A DNA stretch of 10,883 nucleotides, taken from contig CAJVPJ010001282.1 in assembly GCA_910592205.1 (NCBI GenBank), positions 1-10,883 of the forward strand. Direction: 5' to 3'. The position numbers and the translations under genes are program-made. The notes under the pieces were generated by a model that was not told the origin of the DNA, did not search any database, and saw only the letters and a list, made by a program, of their open reading frames with translations. This DNA comes from Paraglomus occultum. Taxonomy: Eukaryota; Glomeromycota; Glomeromycetes; Paraglomerales; Paraglomeraceae. Shown here in pieces: positions 1-6,364 of the stretch. Positions within the stretch are counted from its first letter, which is position 1. Every line of letters starts with the position of its first letter.

Positions 1-415
1 TCGTGCAGTATGAACATAAGTGGTCTGTTATTACACGATTTTCTTCAAAATATACCATCTCAAGCACATTTGTTCTTCTTAATGCCGCAGCCATCTTCTT
101 TTTCGAATTCTTTTTCTCGATTACATTTACCAATAAGTCAACTAACCCGTCATTCGTGTTGTCATATCGATCTTCTTCTCACTACATCAGTGCGTCTGAG
201 TAACGCATAAACTTTGTCATCATGCTGTCAAAAAATGCCGCCCATATCTGGGGGAGAGGAGAAAGGCCATTTTTCTTCGTAGATAGAACGGTGGAAAACA
301 TCAAATAGGTTTTTACACTAAAACTATTCGATTGCTGTATGTAGTTCAACAAATTATGGATGCTTTCTAAAGCTAATATTAATATTAAATCATACGATTC
401 TAAATAAGTAAAGAT
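1..415 (-). pseudogene. Coding-like exon, unknown protein, two in-frame stops, cut by window edge
   Basis: I do not recognise the product. On the minus strand one frame is open for 77 codons from a possible acceptor (CAG at 418-416) to a TAG at 184-182. A TGA follows at once at 181-179, and the same frame then stays open for 59 more codons to the window edge. The first part reads like packed helices (LESIHNLLNYIQ, then IWAAFFDSMMTKFM) and has an internal ATG at 301. The second part is charged (VNVIEKKNSKKK) and has its own ATG at 94 (MAAALRRTNVLEMVYFEENR). A helical-repeat scaffold is possible. The adjacent stops could be the real end of one gene with a second gene following, or inactivating changes. 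Chance openness cannot be excluded, but about 136 codons in one frame makes it less likely. Confidence 0.4.
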
Positions 416-596
416 CTGTTACTATTACTAATTATCGTTCGAATTATCGTACGCGCTGTGATCGGCCAGTTAAAATTGAAAAAATATGTGTTACGTTATA
501 CAACTATCACGTAAGGCAGACTTGCATTCTGTTGGCCGACTTGCAGCTTATCGAGAATTTACATGGATTGACCGACTTATCGAGACTGGCTGTGTA
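412..596 (+). other. Leucine-rich-repeat-like open frame, truncated by the transposon
   Basis: A plus-strand frame is open from 412, just after a TAA, and reads into the transposon terminal repeat, stopping at 646-648. It has no ATG. Near its end the spacing of leucines and asparagine (LLADLQLIENLHGLTDLSRL, about 514-588) resembles SDS22-type leucine-rich repeats, which form protein-binding solenoids. The TA duplicated by the transposon lies in the codon right after this segment, at 595-596. Joining the flanks without the element gives a TAA within two codons, so insertion into an exon end, an intron or a dead gene are all possible. One repeat and no start codon make this a weak call. Confidence 0.22.
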
Positions 597-722
597 CTCG
601 ATATTCTCTATGCTGACATCAAATATTCTACCAACAAAATTTATTTAGAATAATTTAAAATATTTATGTTCAAATTTTCATAAAATTGCAATGAGAAATG
701 ATGGAGAAATAAATTTAAACAT
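597..722 (+). repeat. Left terminal inverted repeat of the Tc1-like element
   Basis: This 126-bp repeat matches the reverse complement of 1140-1265 at every base but one: A at 717 corresponds to the complement of C at 1145. It contains a smaller inverted pair, ATGTTCAAATTT at 666-677 and AAATTTAAACAT at 711-722. Such sub-repeats in long Tc1 repeats can be transposase-binding sites. Confidence 0.95.
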
Positions 723-752
723 GAACTTTATTAAATATGTGTAGTATGAACA

Positions 753-1041
753 TTAGTACTTAGTAGGATATCCATGACTTTTAATAACTGCAGCAACTCT
801 ACGTGGCATTCTATCTACAAGATTTTGGTAAACACGACTATCTCTGGGTGTAATTTTTTGGGTCTTCCTGGTCGCTTAGGAAGTTTTTCTTGTTGATGAT
901 TACGATATTTCACTATAACTTTATGGACAGTACGTGGGACTCTTTTTAAAGCTACTGAAAATTCTCTTCGCTTAATCCGCACTTCCATACACCAATTATT
1001 TCTCCATGTTCAAAAAGAGCAAATTCTGATCGAGAAGTCAT
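753..1041 (-). pseudogene. Tc1-type transposase remnant, N- and C-terminal ends only
   Basis: Reading begins at ATG 1041-1039 (MTSRSEFALFEHGEIIGVW), runs about 29 codons to a stop, and continues in the next frame as a helix-turn-helix-like stretch (KRVPRTVHKVIVKYRN) and the linker LPKRPGRPKKL. That linker is the GRPR-like motif between the two DNA-binding subdomains of Tc1 transposases. After a deletion junction near 838-845, a third frame gives the family's usual C-terminus (NLVDRMPRRVAAVIKSHGYP, then TKY and TAA at 755-753). The catalytic DD34E region is absent. With a frameshift and a large deletion, no functional enzyme can be made. Confidence 0.9.
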
Positions 1042-1139
1042 TTGTTATTGTTATTACAATAAAATGTAAACATTCATTGAGCAATAAACACAAAAAGGCT
1101 TAAATATCATATCGAGGTCACACAAAATTCGTAGATTGT

Positions 1140-1265
1140 ATGTTCAAATTTATTTCTCCATCATTTCTCATTGCAATTTTATGAAAATTTGAACATAAAT
1201 ATTTTAAATTATTCTAAATAAATTTTGTTGGTAGAATATTTGATGTCAGCATAGAGAATATCGAG
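1140..1265 (-). repeat. Right terminal inverted repeat of the Tc1-like element
   Basis: This is the reverse-complement partner of 597-722, identical except at 1145. It carries the unmutated inner 12-mer ATGTTCAAATTT at 1140-1151, so the single difference probably arose in the left copy. The flanking TA is at 1266-1267. Confidence 0.95.
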
Positions 1266-1478
1266 TATTAAACAAATAAATTTGGAAGACAAAGTCGGCA
1301 AATTTTTTACGCTAATTTAATTGTTATAATAGAGAGATATATCAAGGCGACTGTAATAAAAATAACAAAGATACATGTAAAATGTTATCGTAAACAAGTT
1401 TAATTAGTGCACAGTGTGCAGTTGCATTAATAAAGTTTTTCGTCACATGCGCGCAAACTTGATGTGTTACTCACTCAT

Positions 1479-1766
1479 TTATTGGTGCCGAGAATTTTGA
1501 GGGTGGGTGTAAAATGAGGCCGCCAAACGGAAGAACGACAAAAGCTGATGAGACCCAAGAACAATAAATATTTTCACAACAGTTACGAAATAATTAACAT
1601 CAGTTGTATTGGACGTTATATTTGGCAACGTCGGAGGGTTAGGGTTAGGGTGAACTACTGGAACAGTCGGATTATTATTGGCCCCTTCATTTTCTAAGTC
1701 ACATGAGTCGGACATAAATGTATCTCGTGCTTTTGCGCGACGTTCTCCAGCTAGTGCAGATATCAT
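1479..1766 (-). CDS. Hypothetical ORF, Asn/Pro/Thr-rich, divergent from the 1923 gene
   Basis: A 95-codon ORF with a true ATG at 1766-1764 and a TAA at 1481-1479. The start is basic (LAGERRAKARD). The middle is polar and low in complexity (GANNNPTVPV, then HPNPNPP, then NITSNTTD). The rest is more hydrophobic (YFVTVVKIFIVLGSHQLLSF) and could be one membrane segment. I do not recognise a family. It diverges from the 1923 gene with only 156 bp between the two ATGs, which would suit a shared promoter. The tail may be intron read-through rather than protein. Length alone does not prove it is a gene. Confidence 0.3.
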   Translation of the reverse strand: MISALAGERRAKARDTFMSDSCDLENEGANNNPTVPVVHPNPNPPTLPNITSNTTDVNYFVTVVKIFIVLGSHQLLSFFRLAASFYTHPQNSRHQ

Positions 1767-1805
1767 TATGGGAAAATATACTTTTTTCAATTATTCAGCA
1801 AACAA

Positions 1806-1819
1806 AAACAACGTTGTTT
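1806..1819. promoter_or_regulatory. Perfect 14-bp palindrome in the divergent intergenic region
   Basis: AAACAACGTTGTTT is a perfect palindrome, and its half-site AACAACGT recurs downstream at about 1880-1887. It lies between two divergent ORFs and about 40 bp upstream of a TATA-like box. This is a plausible site for a dimeric regulator, with no direct evidence of binding. Confidence 0.3.
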
Positions 1820-1859
1820 GCGGCGGTCACGTACAGATAACTGCGCATGTCAAATCTTT

Positions 1860-1867
1860 TATAAATA
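1860..1867 (+). promoter_or_regulatory. TATA-like box of the 1923 gene
   Basis: TATAAATA lies 55 bp upstream of the ATG at 1923. Transcription starting about 30 bp downstream of it would leave a leader of roughly 30 nt. TATA-like strings are common in AT-rich DNA, so position is the only support. Confidence 0.35.
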
Positions 1868-1922
1868 TCTCTTCACTGAACAACGTCAAAATTCTATGAC
1901 TGCAAAAATTAATATTCGCTAA

Positions 1923-2745
1923 ATGTCCACTCACAATACTCCCAATGTTAATAACCAAACGAATTATCCATACGATGTTTCATCGGATCAAAGACCTCCT
2001 AACTATTACTATACGCACGATCATCCATCATATAACGATAACATTCGTAATATGAATAATGCAAGTAGTATTCCGTTGAATCAAGCAGCCGGTGTCAACT
2101 TCAGTGACATAAATTCCGCTCCGCTCTTTCAAGCGCCTACCCAGCCTTCCAGCCAAAACTCTTTTTTTATGGACACCAATAACATTTACACGGGCGGAAA
2201 TGAGCAGTCGAACACCCAGCCTTACGCATACGTCGAAAACAACGAAAACCGAAGAATCTACAATCCACCCTCAATTTATTATCCCTCACATGCATCTCAA
2301 ACATCGTCTACTTCAACTCTTTGGAATAATTTCGACATGATGACAAACGTTGCGAGCCGTGAATGTATAATTCTTGTTATGAAAGCAGATGCTAGCCTGG
2401 ACAGACTATTGTCCATTATTCAAATATGTGGGAGAGTAGAAAGGTTGTACGATTGTCCTTCGTTTTTTATATATAGAATTTTGTGGTATTGGTAAATTTG
2501 GTAAACTGTAGTTATATGAGAGAGCAGAGAGCCTTTATGTTTATTCCTCCTTTTTACATATCGGGTTGGCAACTTATGATTTTTTATAAGATTTTTTTCT
2601 TTTTTTTTTCAGCGCAAATAATGATTGCGCTTATATTTATGTTACCGTTTACTTAACACAAACTTCCAAACCGTTAAGTGTATGTTCACTAAAGAACCCG
2701 AAACTAAGACTTTTAAACAAGACAAACTACGTTTCTAAAACTTAA
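1923..2745 (+). CDS. Two-exon gene: Asn/Ser/Pro/Tyr-rich protein with a small C-terminal domain, possibly RRM-like
   Basis: Exon 1 is 1923-2491 and exon 2 is 2613-2745. The 121-bp intron has donor GTAAAT and a long T-run ending in TTTTCAG. Exon 1 ends in phase 2 (TG) and the first base of exon 2 completes a Cys codon. The product is about 233 residues. The start is fixed by a TAA directly upstream of the ATG. Residues 1-135 are disordered-looking (MSTHNTPNVNNQTNYPYD; YAYVENNENRR). From about 145 the order is strand (ECIILVMK), helix (SLDRLLSIIQIC), strand (GRVERLYDC), then in exon 2 strand (AYIYVTVYL) and helix. That matches the RRM/ferredoxin-like fold, but clear RNP motifs are missing, so RNA binding is only a guess. 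A damaged paralogue at 6365-7170 keeps several blocks and the splice signals, which supports real coding. A TATA-like box lies upstream and an AATAAA downstream. Confidence 0.75.
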
Positions 2746-2824
2746 CACTGTACTATAAGCAAATATTCGGATCGCTAAGGCTTTTGAACGAGCAAGATGC
2801 TCTCATAAAACTGTATTATACCAT

Positions 2825-2830
2825 AATAAA
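2825..2830 (+). terminator. Candidate polyadenylation signal
   Basis: AATAAA lies 80 nt after the TAA that ends the two-exon gene at 1923-2745. The distance is normal for an animal 3' UTR, but the hexamer is common in such AT-rich sequence. Confidence 0.35.
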
Positions 2831-3259
2831 AATAAGAAAATAGTGTCACTCTTTTTTTGTTATAAACTTCTACAGTAGTTTTGTCAAATACAAAATTTTT
2901 ATCGTACGGAATTTTTGAAATATAGTAGCTTTAGAGGATACATTAGTTGCGTCTAATAAAGAATATGACCCCATTACCAATATCTCGAAAAATTAACTAA
3001 CGAGTAATACTACTGAAGAGCAAAATTTTAATAATAGAAGAAATTAAAATCGTGTCGGGTCCCTGTCGCAATGGAATTCCGAGCCCTCTTCGTATGACTC
3101 ACATCGATCTATCAACCCGAGCCTGTGCGTGAGAACAATAACGCACAAACCAATTGCCTCCGTCCCGTCTTCATTTCTATATCATGCAGTTCCGGCTGTG
3201 TTTGTATCCACCTCGTTATAAGATAGATCGTGAAAAACTTTTATTCATAGCGAACCTCG
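2831..3259. other. Intergenic; no gene supported
   Basis: I find no gene with splice, motif or paralogue support. The segment 3048-3221 is visibly richer in G+C than its surroundings and is stop-free in one frame on each strand (57 codons plus, about 47 minus), with no start codon and no recognisable motif. An 11-bp direct repeat, ACCTCGTTATA, occurs at 3210-3220 and 3254-3264. Confidence 0.4.
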
Positions 3260-3496
3260 TTATATGATAAAACAGCTTAAAAAGTTTAATGTTTCTACAT
3301 GTGCAGGATAGTGAAATATATGTGGCAAATACATGTCTATTTTCCTTATATTCGTGAAGGGGTCAGCCCAGGCTCTACATACTAGAAGGCATGATACTAA
3401 ATCTTGCTTCAAAGGATAAGAACTGAAGACTCGAGATAGAGGTTCTGGGGTGACCATCAAGAAAAACTCCGGTATATATTTAGTGCGTTTACACAT
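3260..3496 (-). CDS. F-box-like protein fragment
   Basis: The minus-strand frame has an ATG at 3496-3494 and a TAA at 3262-3260, giving 78 codons. A second ATG at 3457-3455 is also possible, and the frame is open back to about 3544. The core TPEPLSRVFSSYPLK, then DLVSCLLVCRAWADPF, fits the F-box pattern: a Pro near the start, Leu and Phe in helix 1, an Asp-Leu pair, then a Leu-Val-Cys-x-x-Trp ending. F-box domains bind Skp1 in SCF ubiquitin ligases and normally precede a substrate-binding repeat domain. No such domain follows here, so this is a single exon, a truncated gene or a remnant. The helix-ending Cys-Arg-Ala-Trp is the strongest sign. Confidence 0.42.
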   Translation of the reverse strand: MCKRTKYIPEFFLMVTPEPLSRVFSSYPLKQDLVSCLLVCRAWADPFTNIRKIDMYLPHIFHYPAHVETLNFLSCFII

Positions 3497-3544
3497 GACC
3501 CGAATTTGATATATGGTTGCCCGCCGACAGTCACTTCCAGACAA

Positions 3545-4908
3545 GTTATGTTAGTGCCAAAATATTTATTGGGAATACGCCCTTGGGAATGAGGGATGCA
3601 TTTACGGAGGGTCAGTATTTTATTGGTTACACGTGATTCAATAATGTACTAGTATTAGTATATTTATTATTGAAAAATTCATCTATCATTGTTTGCTCAT
3701 TACACTCGCAGACTTTAGACTGATGTAATGTTCGAGTATTCTCACATGTTTTAGCAATTCTTTAGAGTCTTGTTGTTGCTGCAGAATCAGATAGAGTAAC
3801 TTTACTTCTCGGCATTTGTTTGAGCTTGTAGAGAAATATTGAGTATTTGTAGGAATTGGATGTAAAGTTTGTTGAGGTTTATTTAATATAGCTTCAATGG
3901 TCGTTCTATTAGACAAAGACTTTTAGCATCTTTATACAATATTCTTTCTTATCTATAAAAACATAAGGGTTTTTACTCTGAGTTACCATTACGATTCGAA
4001 TAGAGGCATACGGATAGATACTTTCTTTAATTGTCTATTATTAGTGATGAACAAAGACGACTTTATCCTTAACGAAAATGTAATCTTTATGTTTCGGGAA
4101 ATTTTTTATCCGTCTGTTGACAAAGATTAAGATAAAGCTTCACGATTCTTTGTTGAATTTCTTCACTCATAAAGACTCGCGATAGGTGCTACCATTGTGA
4201 TAGGTACACGTTAAAATTAGAATAGCCAATCGTCTTGTAGACATTCAATGTAAATTACATGAGAATCATGGGCGTGCATTTTAATTTAGAGAGAGTGGGA
4301 TACAATAAGCGGGAAATGGAAAAAACCGTCCAATGTATTTTTGGAGTGTGCATATGGATGGTTGACTGTAATTGTCGGAAGTGAGCTGTCGGGGAAGGAA
4401 ATGAACCAGACCACATCAAATCCAATAAATTCTCGCTGTTTGTATTCTATTGTTTCAAGAATGTACGGGTTCTGGAGAAATGAGTTATGAATTTTAATCC
4501 GTATAATTTATTAGAAAATGAGGATTGGATTTGTAATCAGAATCTTCATCTCCGATGCTCGTTATACTCTGTAATATACTGTATACAAATGAAATTGTTG
4601 TAAATAGTTATATTCCTTATAAAGAAAGCCGTATATTCTATCTTCGAGTAGTTTTTCGTGTCTCGTTCTTCTTGTCCTCAATTTTCCAAATTTGTGTTTG
4701 CACACCGACAACGGAAGAGAATAAACAGTTTATTGTATCGTTTGTTTCGAAAGGAGAGGTTCAACAAAAAAAAAGCGTCAAAACTGCTCGTTGTTGTTCA
4801 TTTTCATTGCTCTCTTTTTCCAGCATATTTTTCCTTGTTCTTCAACTTTTTTTTCAGCAAGACTTGCTTCATTTTAGAATAGTCCTTTCATCATGCTAAT
4901 TTCAAGGT
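3545..4908. other. Unresolved region with several open frames, no supported gene
   Basis: Four frames are open but lack confirmation. (1) 3916-3686 minus: 77 codons, no ATG, with a Gln run (ILQQQQDSKELLKHV). (2) 3928-4133 plus: about 66 codons, no early ATG. (3) 4290-4490 plus: 66 codons after a possible acceptor TTTAATTTAG, overlapping a 38-codon ATG ORF at 4269-4384. The sequence GTGAGC at 4381 would be a good donor. (4) 4555-4899 plus: 114 codons from an ATG, but most of it reflects pyrimidine-rich DNA with intron-like acceptors at 4821 and 4857. Upstream exons of the 4913-5354 gene may lie here. The other stretches show nothing. Confidence 0.3.
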
Positions 4909-4934
4909 TTAGTCAGAAGGCTTAGTCAGAAGGC
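4909..4934 (+). repeat. Two perfect tandem copies of a 13-bp unit
   Basis: TTAGTCAGAAGGC occurs at 4909-4921 and again at 4922-4934. Each copy begins with TTAG, so the duplication offers two possible acceptors, 13 nt apart, for the exon that ends at 4971. Thirteen is not a multiple of three, so the choice of acceptor changes the phase needed from the upstream exon. Confidence 0.9.
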
Positions 4935-5354
4935 TTACCTACATTGCGTACGATGTTGTTCGACGGTTTTGGTAATGCACGTGGGTCTTCGTGACATGCT
5001 GTGTTGAATAACGAAAGGATAATCCCGAAGCAAGAATAAAAAACTTCTCGTCTTTGTCCGAATGTGGCGTATCTGTAATCGATACAAGAATGTTTTCTCT
5101 TTGTTCCGATTGTAGAGCGTTGTTTGTTACGTGTATTAGACTAAATAGAATTTGGTATAATGGACACTCAAGCACATATATGAAAATTCATCAGGTTTAG
5201 ATTATATAATTAGTTCATGAGCGGCGTCTCTTTCTTCAGGAGTGGCAGTTTTGATTTGGTCAAGAAGTGGGAAAGGTTTACATCAAACGAAACAATTGCG
5301 CCTGTGATATTCGGTTTACTGGCAATTGTACCAATGGCTGTTACGAAAAAATGA
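4913..5354 (+). CDS. 3' part of a gene for a small single-pass membrane protein, unknown family
   Basis: The penultimate exon ends at 4971 with donor GTAATG in phase 2 (TG). A 268-bp intron ends in TCTTTCTTCAG at 5239. The last exon, 5240-5354, supplies a G to complete a Trp codon and runs to TGA. The joined C-terminus is about 57 residues: RRLTYIAYDVVRRF, then W, then SGSFDLVKKWERF, and a membrane segment ETIAPVIFGLLAIVPMAV ending in TKK. Basic residues on both sides of one hydrophobic helix recall small mitochondrial inner-membrane subunits, but I cannot name one. The first exon has no ATG and sits beside a TAG, so at least one upstream exon is missing. The last exon can also be read alone from ATG 5217 (45 codons), which is a weaker model. 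The gene ends 21 bp from the convergent gene at 5376. Confidence 0.5.
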
Positions 5355-5375
5355 ACAAAAGACAGTTGAATGGTA

Positions 5376-5740
5376 TCAAAAAGCTGCTCCGACGGTGTGA
5401 TCTTTCATCCTTTGCGCACTCATCAACGCTTCCTCTTTATTTTTCAACTCCATAAACAATTTTCTTTTTTTTTTCCAAACTCTTAAATAATTCATTTTGC
5501 TTTTTTTTCGAAGCGCTCTACTGTACGTATCTATTATGTAAGTTTTGTACCGTTTTGAAGAATTAGTTGTACTTTTCGTGGACAGTGGTGATATGTTTAG
5601 CCCTGTTACCCTGCCGCAGTGTCTATGTTACACATGAAAATATATACGTGTAACCCAACGGGGTAAAGATTGTACCCTCTGATATTCTTACGCCTCGATC
5701 CCGTCGATGACGGGGAAATGCGTAAGAGGAACGATGACAT
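5376..5740 (-). CDS. Two-exon gene for a small basic, probably mitochondrial protein, unknown family
   Basis: On the minus strand exon 1 is 5740-5692 (ATG, 16 codons plus one base), the 89-bp intron has donor GTAAGA and acceptor GTAACAG, and exon 2 is 5602-5376 ending in TGA. The phase-1 junction gives an Arg codon, and the product is 91 residues. The N-terminus (MSSFLLRISPSSTGSRR) is rich in Ser, Arg and Leu with no acidic residue for the first 30 positions, as in mitochondrial presequences. The middle holds TYIIDTYSRALRKK and the C-terminal third is highly basic, then helical (KLFMELKNKEEALMSAQ). I do not recognise the family. A damaged inverted copy at 6073-6187 conserves the middle block and the acceptor, which supports this frame. 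The donor lies inside a strong hairpin. Confidence 0.6.
5686..5727 (-). promoter_or_regulatory. Hairpin that pairs the 5' splice site with exon 1
   Basis: On the minus strand TCTTACGC (5727-5720) is perfectly complementary to GCGTAAGA (5693-5686), which contains the donor GTAAGA. Inside lies a second perfect stem, CCCGTC and GACGGG, with loop ATC. Internal loops of 5 and 6 nt separate the stems. In RNA this could mask the splice donor of the 5740-5376 gene. Confidence 0.5.
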
Positions 5741-5889
5741 AATTTTTGGCTTTTAATTCCCCAATTAATTTGTTAATTTCCTTTTTCTTTAAGAGTAACT
5801 TTCTTTTTCTCCGAGTGGCTGAGTGAGAAAACTACACCACCGCCCCCACTTTCGAACAGATAGAGCAAGAACAAGAAAGAAATATTGAA
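5741..5889. promoter_or_regulatory. Short spacer between head-to-head gene copies
   Basis: These 149 bp separate the ATG of the minus-strand gene (5740) from the ATG of its inverted partial copy (5890). If both were transcribed it would serve as a two-way promoter. It holds a pyrimidine-rich stretch and a C-rich run (ACCACCGCCCCCAC, about 5835-5849). I see no clear TATA box and no obvious mirror symmetry. Confidence 0.3.
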
Positions 5890-6224
5890 ATGTCGTTGCC
5901 GTCCAGGTTATCAACGTTCGGCTCCTTTCCATGGGAAAATAGAAATTACCAATTGCCCAAAAAATTGTGGTTTCATTTTTTTTATTCCATTAATTTTCTT
6001 TTTTAAAATATCTAAAATTAGCTTTAACTACCGCCACTCAATTCTCCACCGAACTTTTACCAGAACCCATAGATACTGTAACAGGACTACCATTTTCCAC
6101 GAAAAGTACTACCAATTATCTTCAAAACGGTACAAAAATCGTTGTAACTTACATAGTAGATACGTACAGTAGAGCGCTTCGGAAAAATAGATTTTCATAC
6201 GGTTTACTATGTATTTTTGTCCAG
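5890..6224 (+). pseudogene. Damaged inverted copy of the 5740-5376 gene
   Basis: From about 6070 to 6187 the plus strand matches the reverse complement of about 5502-5615. One 35-bp block differs at a single base, and other blocks such as TTGTACCGTTTTGAAGA are identical, with small gaps between. Translation conserves VTGL, STKSTTN and DTYSRALRK. The matching acceptor TAACAG is at 6079-6084. A possible first exon begins at ATG 5890 (MSLPSRLSTFGSF) and vaguely resembles the other copy's start, but every GT in it gives phase 2 while the copied acceptor needs phase 1. After ALRK the similarity ends and the frame stops within about 13 codons (TGA 6222-6224), so the basic C-terminal third is missing. 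Probably a partial inverted duplication that has decayed. Confidence 0.6.
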
Positions 6225-6364
6225 TGAGTGTAACATCCTTATGTCGCACACGGCAAGCAACGGTACTTTGTAATAAGTCTGGATTGCAATAACGAGTATC
6301 ATTCATCTATCGAATTTTCAACCCGAGCACATTGTCCATCTCTTATCGTTATACTTGCTCAGAC

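Larger units (their letters stand above)
597..1265 (-). mobile_element. Internally deleted Tc1-like DNA transposon (non-autonomous, 669 bp)
   Basis: The element is bounded by 126-bp terminal inverted repeats and flanked on both sides by TA (595-596 and 1266-1267), the target-site duplication of the Tc1/mariner superfamily. The outer ends read CTCGATATTCTC and its complement. Between the repeats lie the two ends of a minus-strand transposase gene, while the middle, including the DDE catalytic core, is missing. Complete Tc1-like elements usually run about 1.3-1.7 kb with a transposase near 340 residues. This copy could move only with transposase supplied from elsewhere. The nearly identical repeats suggest a recent insertion. 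Confidence 0.92.

Noticed and set aside
179-184. Reassigned stop codons in this genome
   Set aside because: The best-supported genes end cleanly at TAA or TGA, and reading other stops as sense does not extend them into better proteins.
1-210. Two overlapping 66-codon plus-strand ORFs
   Set aside because: Their Ser/Phe/Leu-rich composition is what the antisense of a Lys/Glu-rich minus-strand frame gives, and that minus frame looks more protein-like.
1636-1651. Telomere-like GGGTTAGGGTTAGGGT
   Set aside because: It has barely two units and no flanking array, and it equals the codons for Asn-Pro-Asn-Pro in the minus-strand ORF. It is better explained as low-complexity sequence than as a telomere remnant.
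4555-4899. 114-codon ORF with a true ATG
   Set aside because: Most of its length reflects a pyrimidine-rich tract with two intron-like acceptors, giving Phe/Ser/Leu-rich sequence without a motif. It more likely overlaps an intron.
5885-6172. EGF-like signature CRCRPGYQ in a 95-codon frame
   Set aside because: The frame has no ATG, lacks the remaining EGF cysteines, and overlaps the duplicated gene in a different frame that is the one conserved between copies.
5509-6181. MITE or DNA transposon with terminal inverted repeats
   Set aside because: I see no target-site duplication, the arms have diverged with gaps, and both arms translate to the same conserved peptides. An inverted gene duplication fits better.
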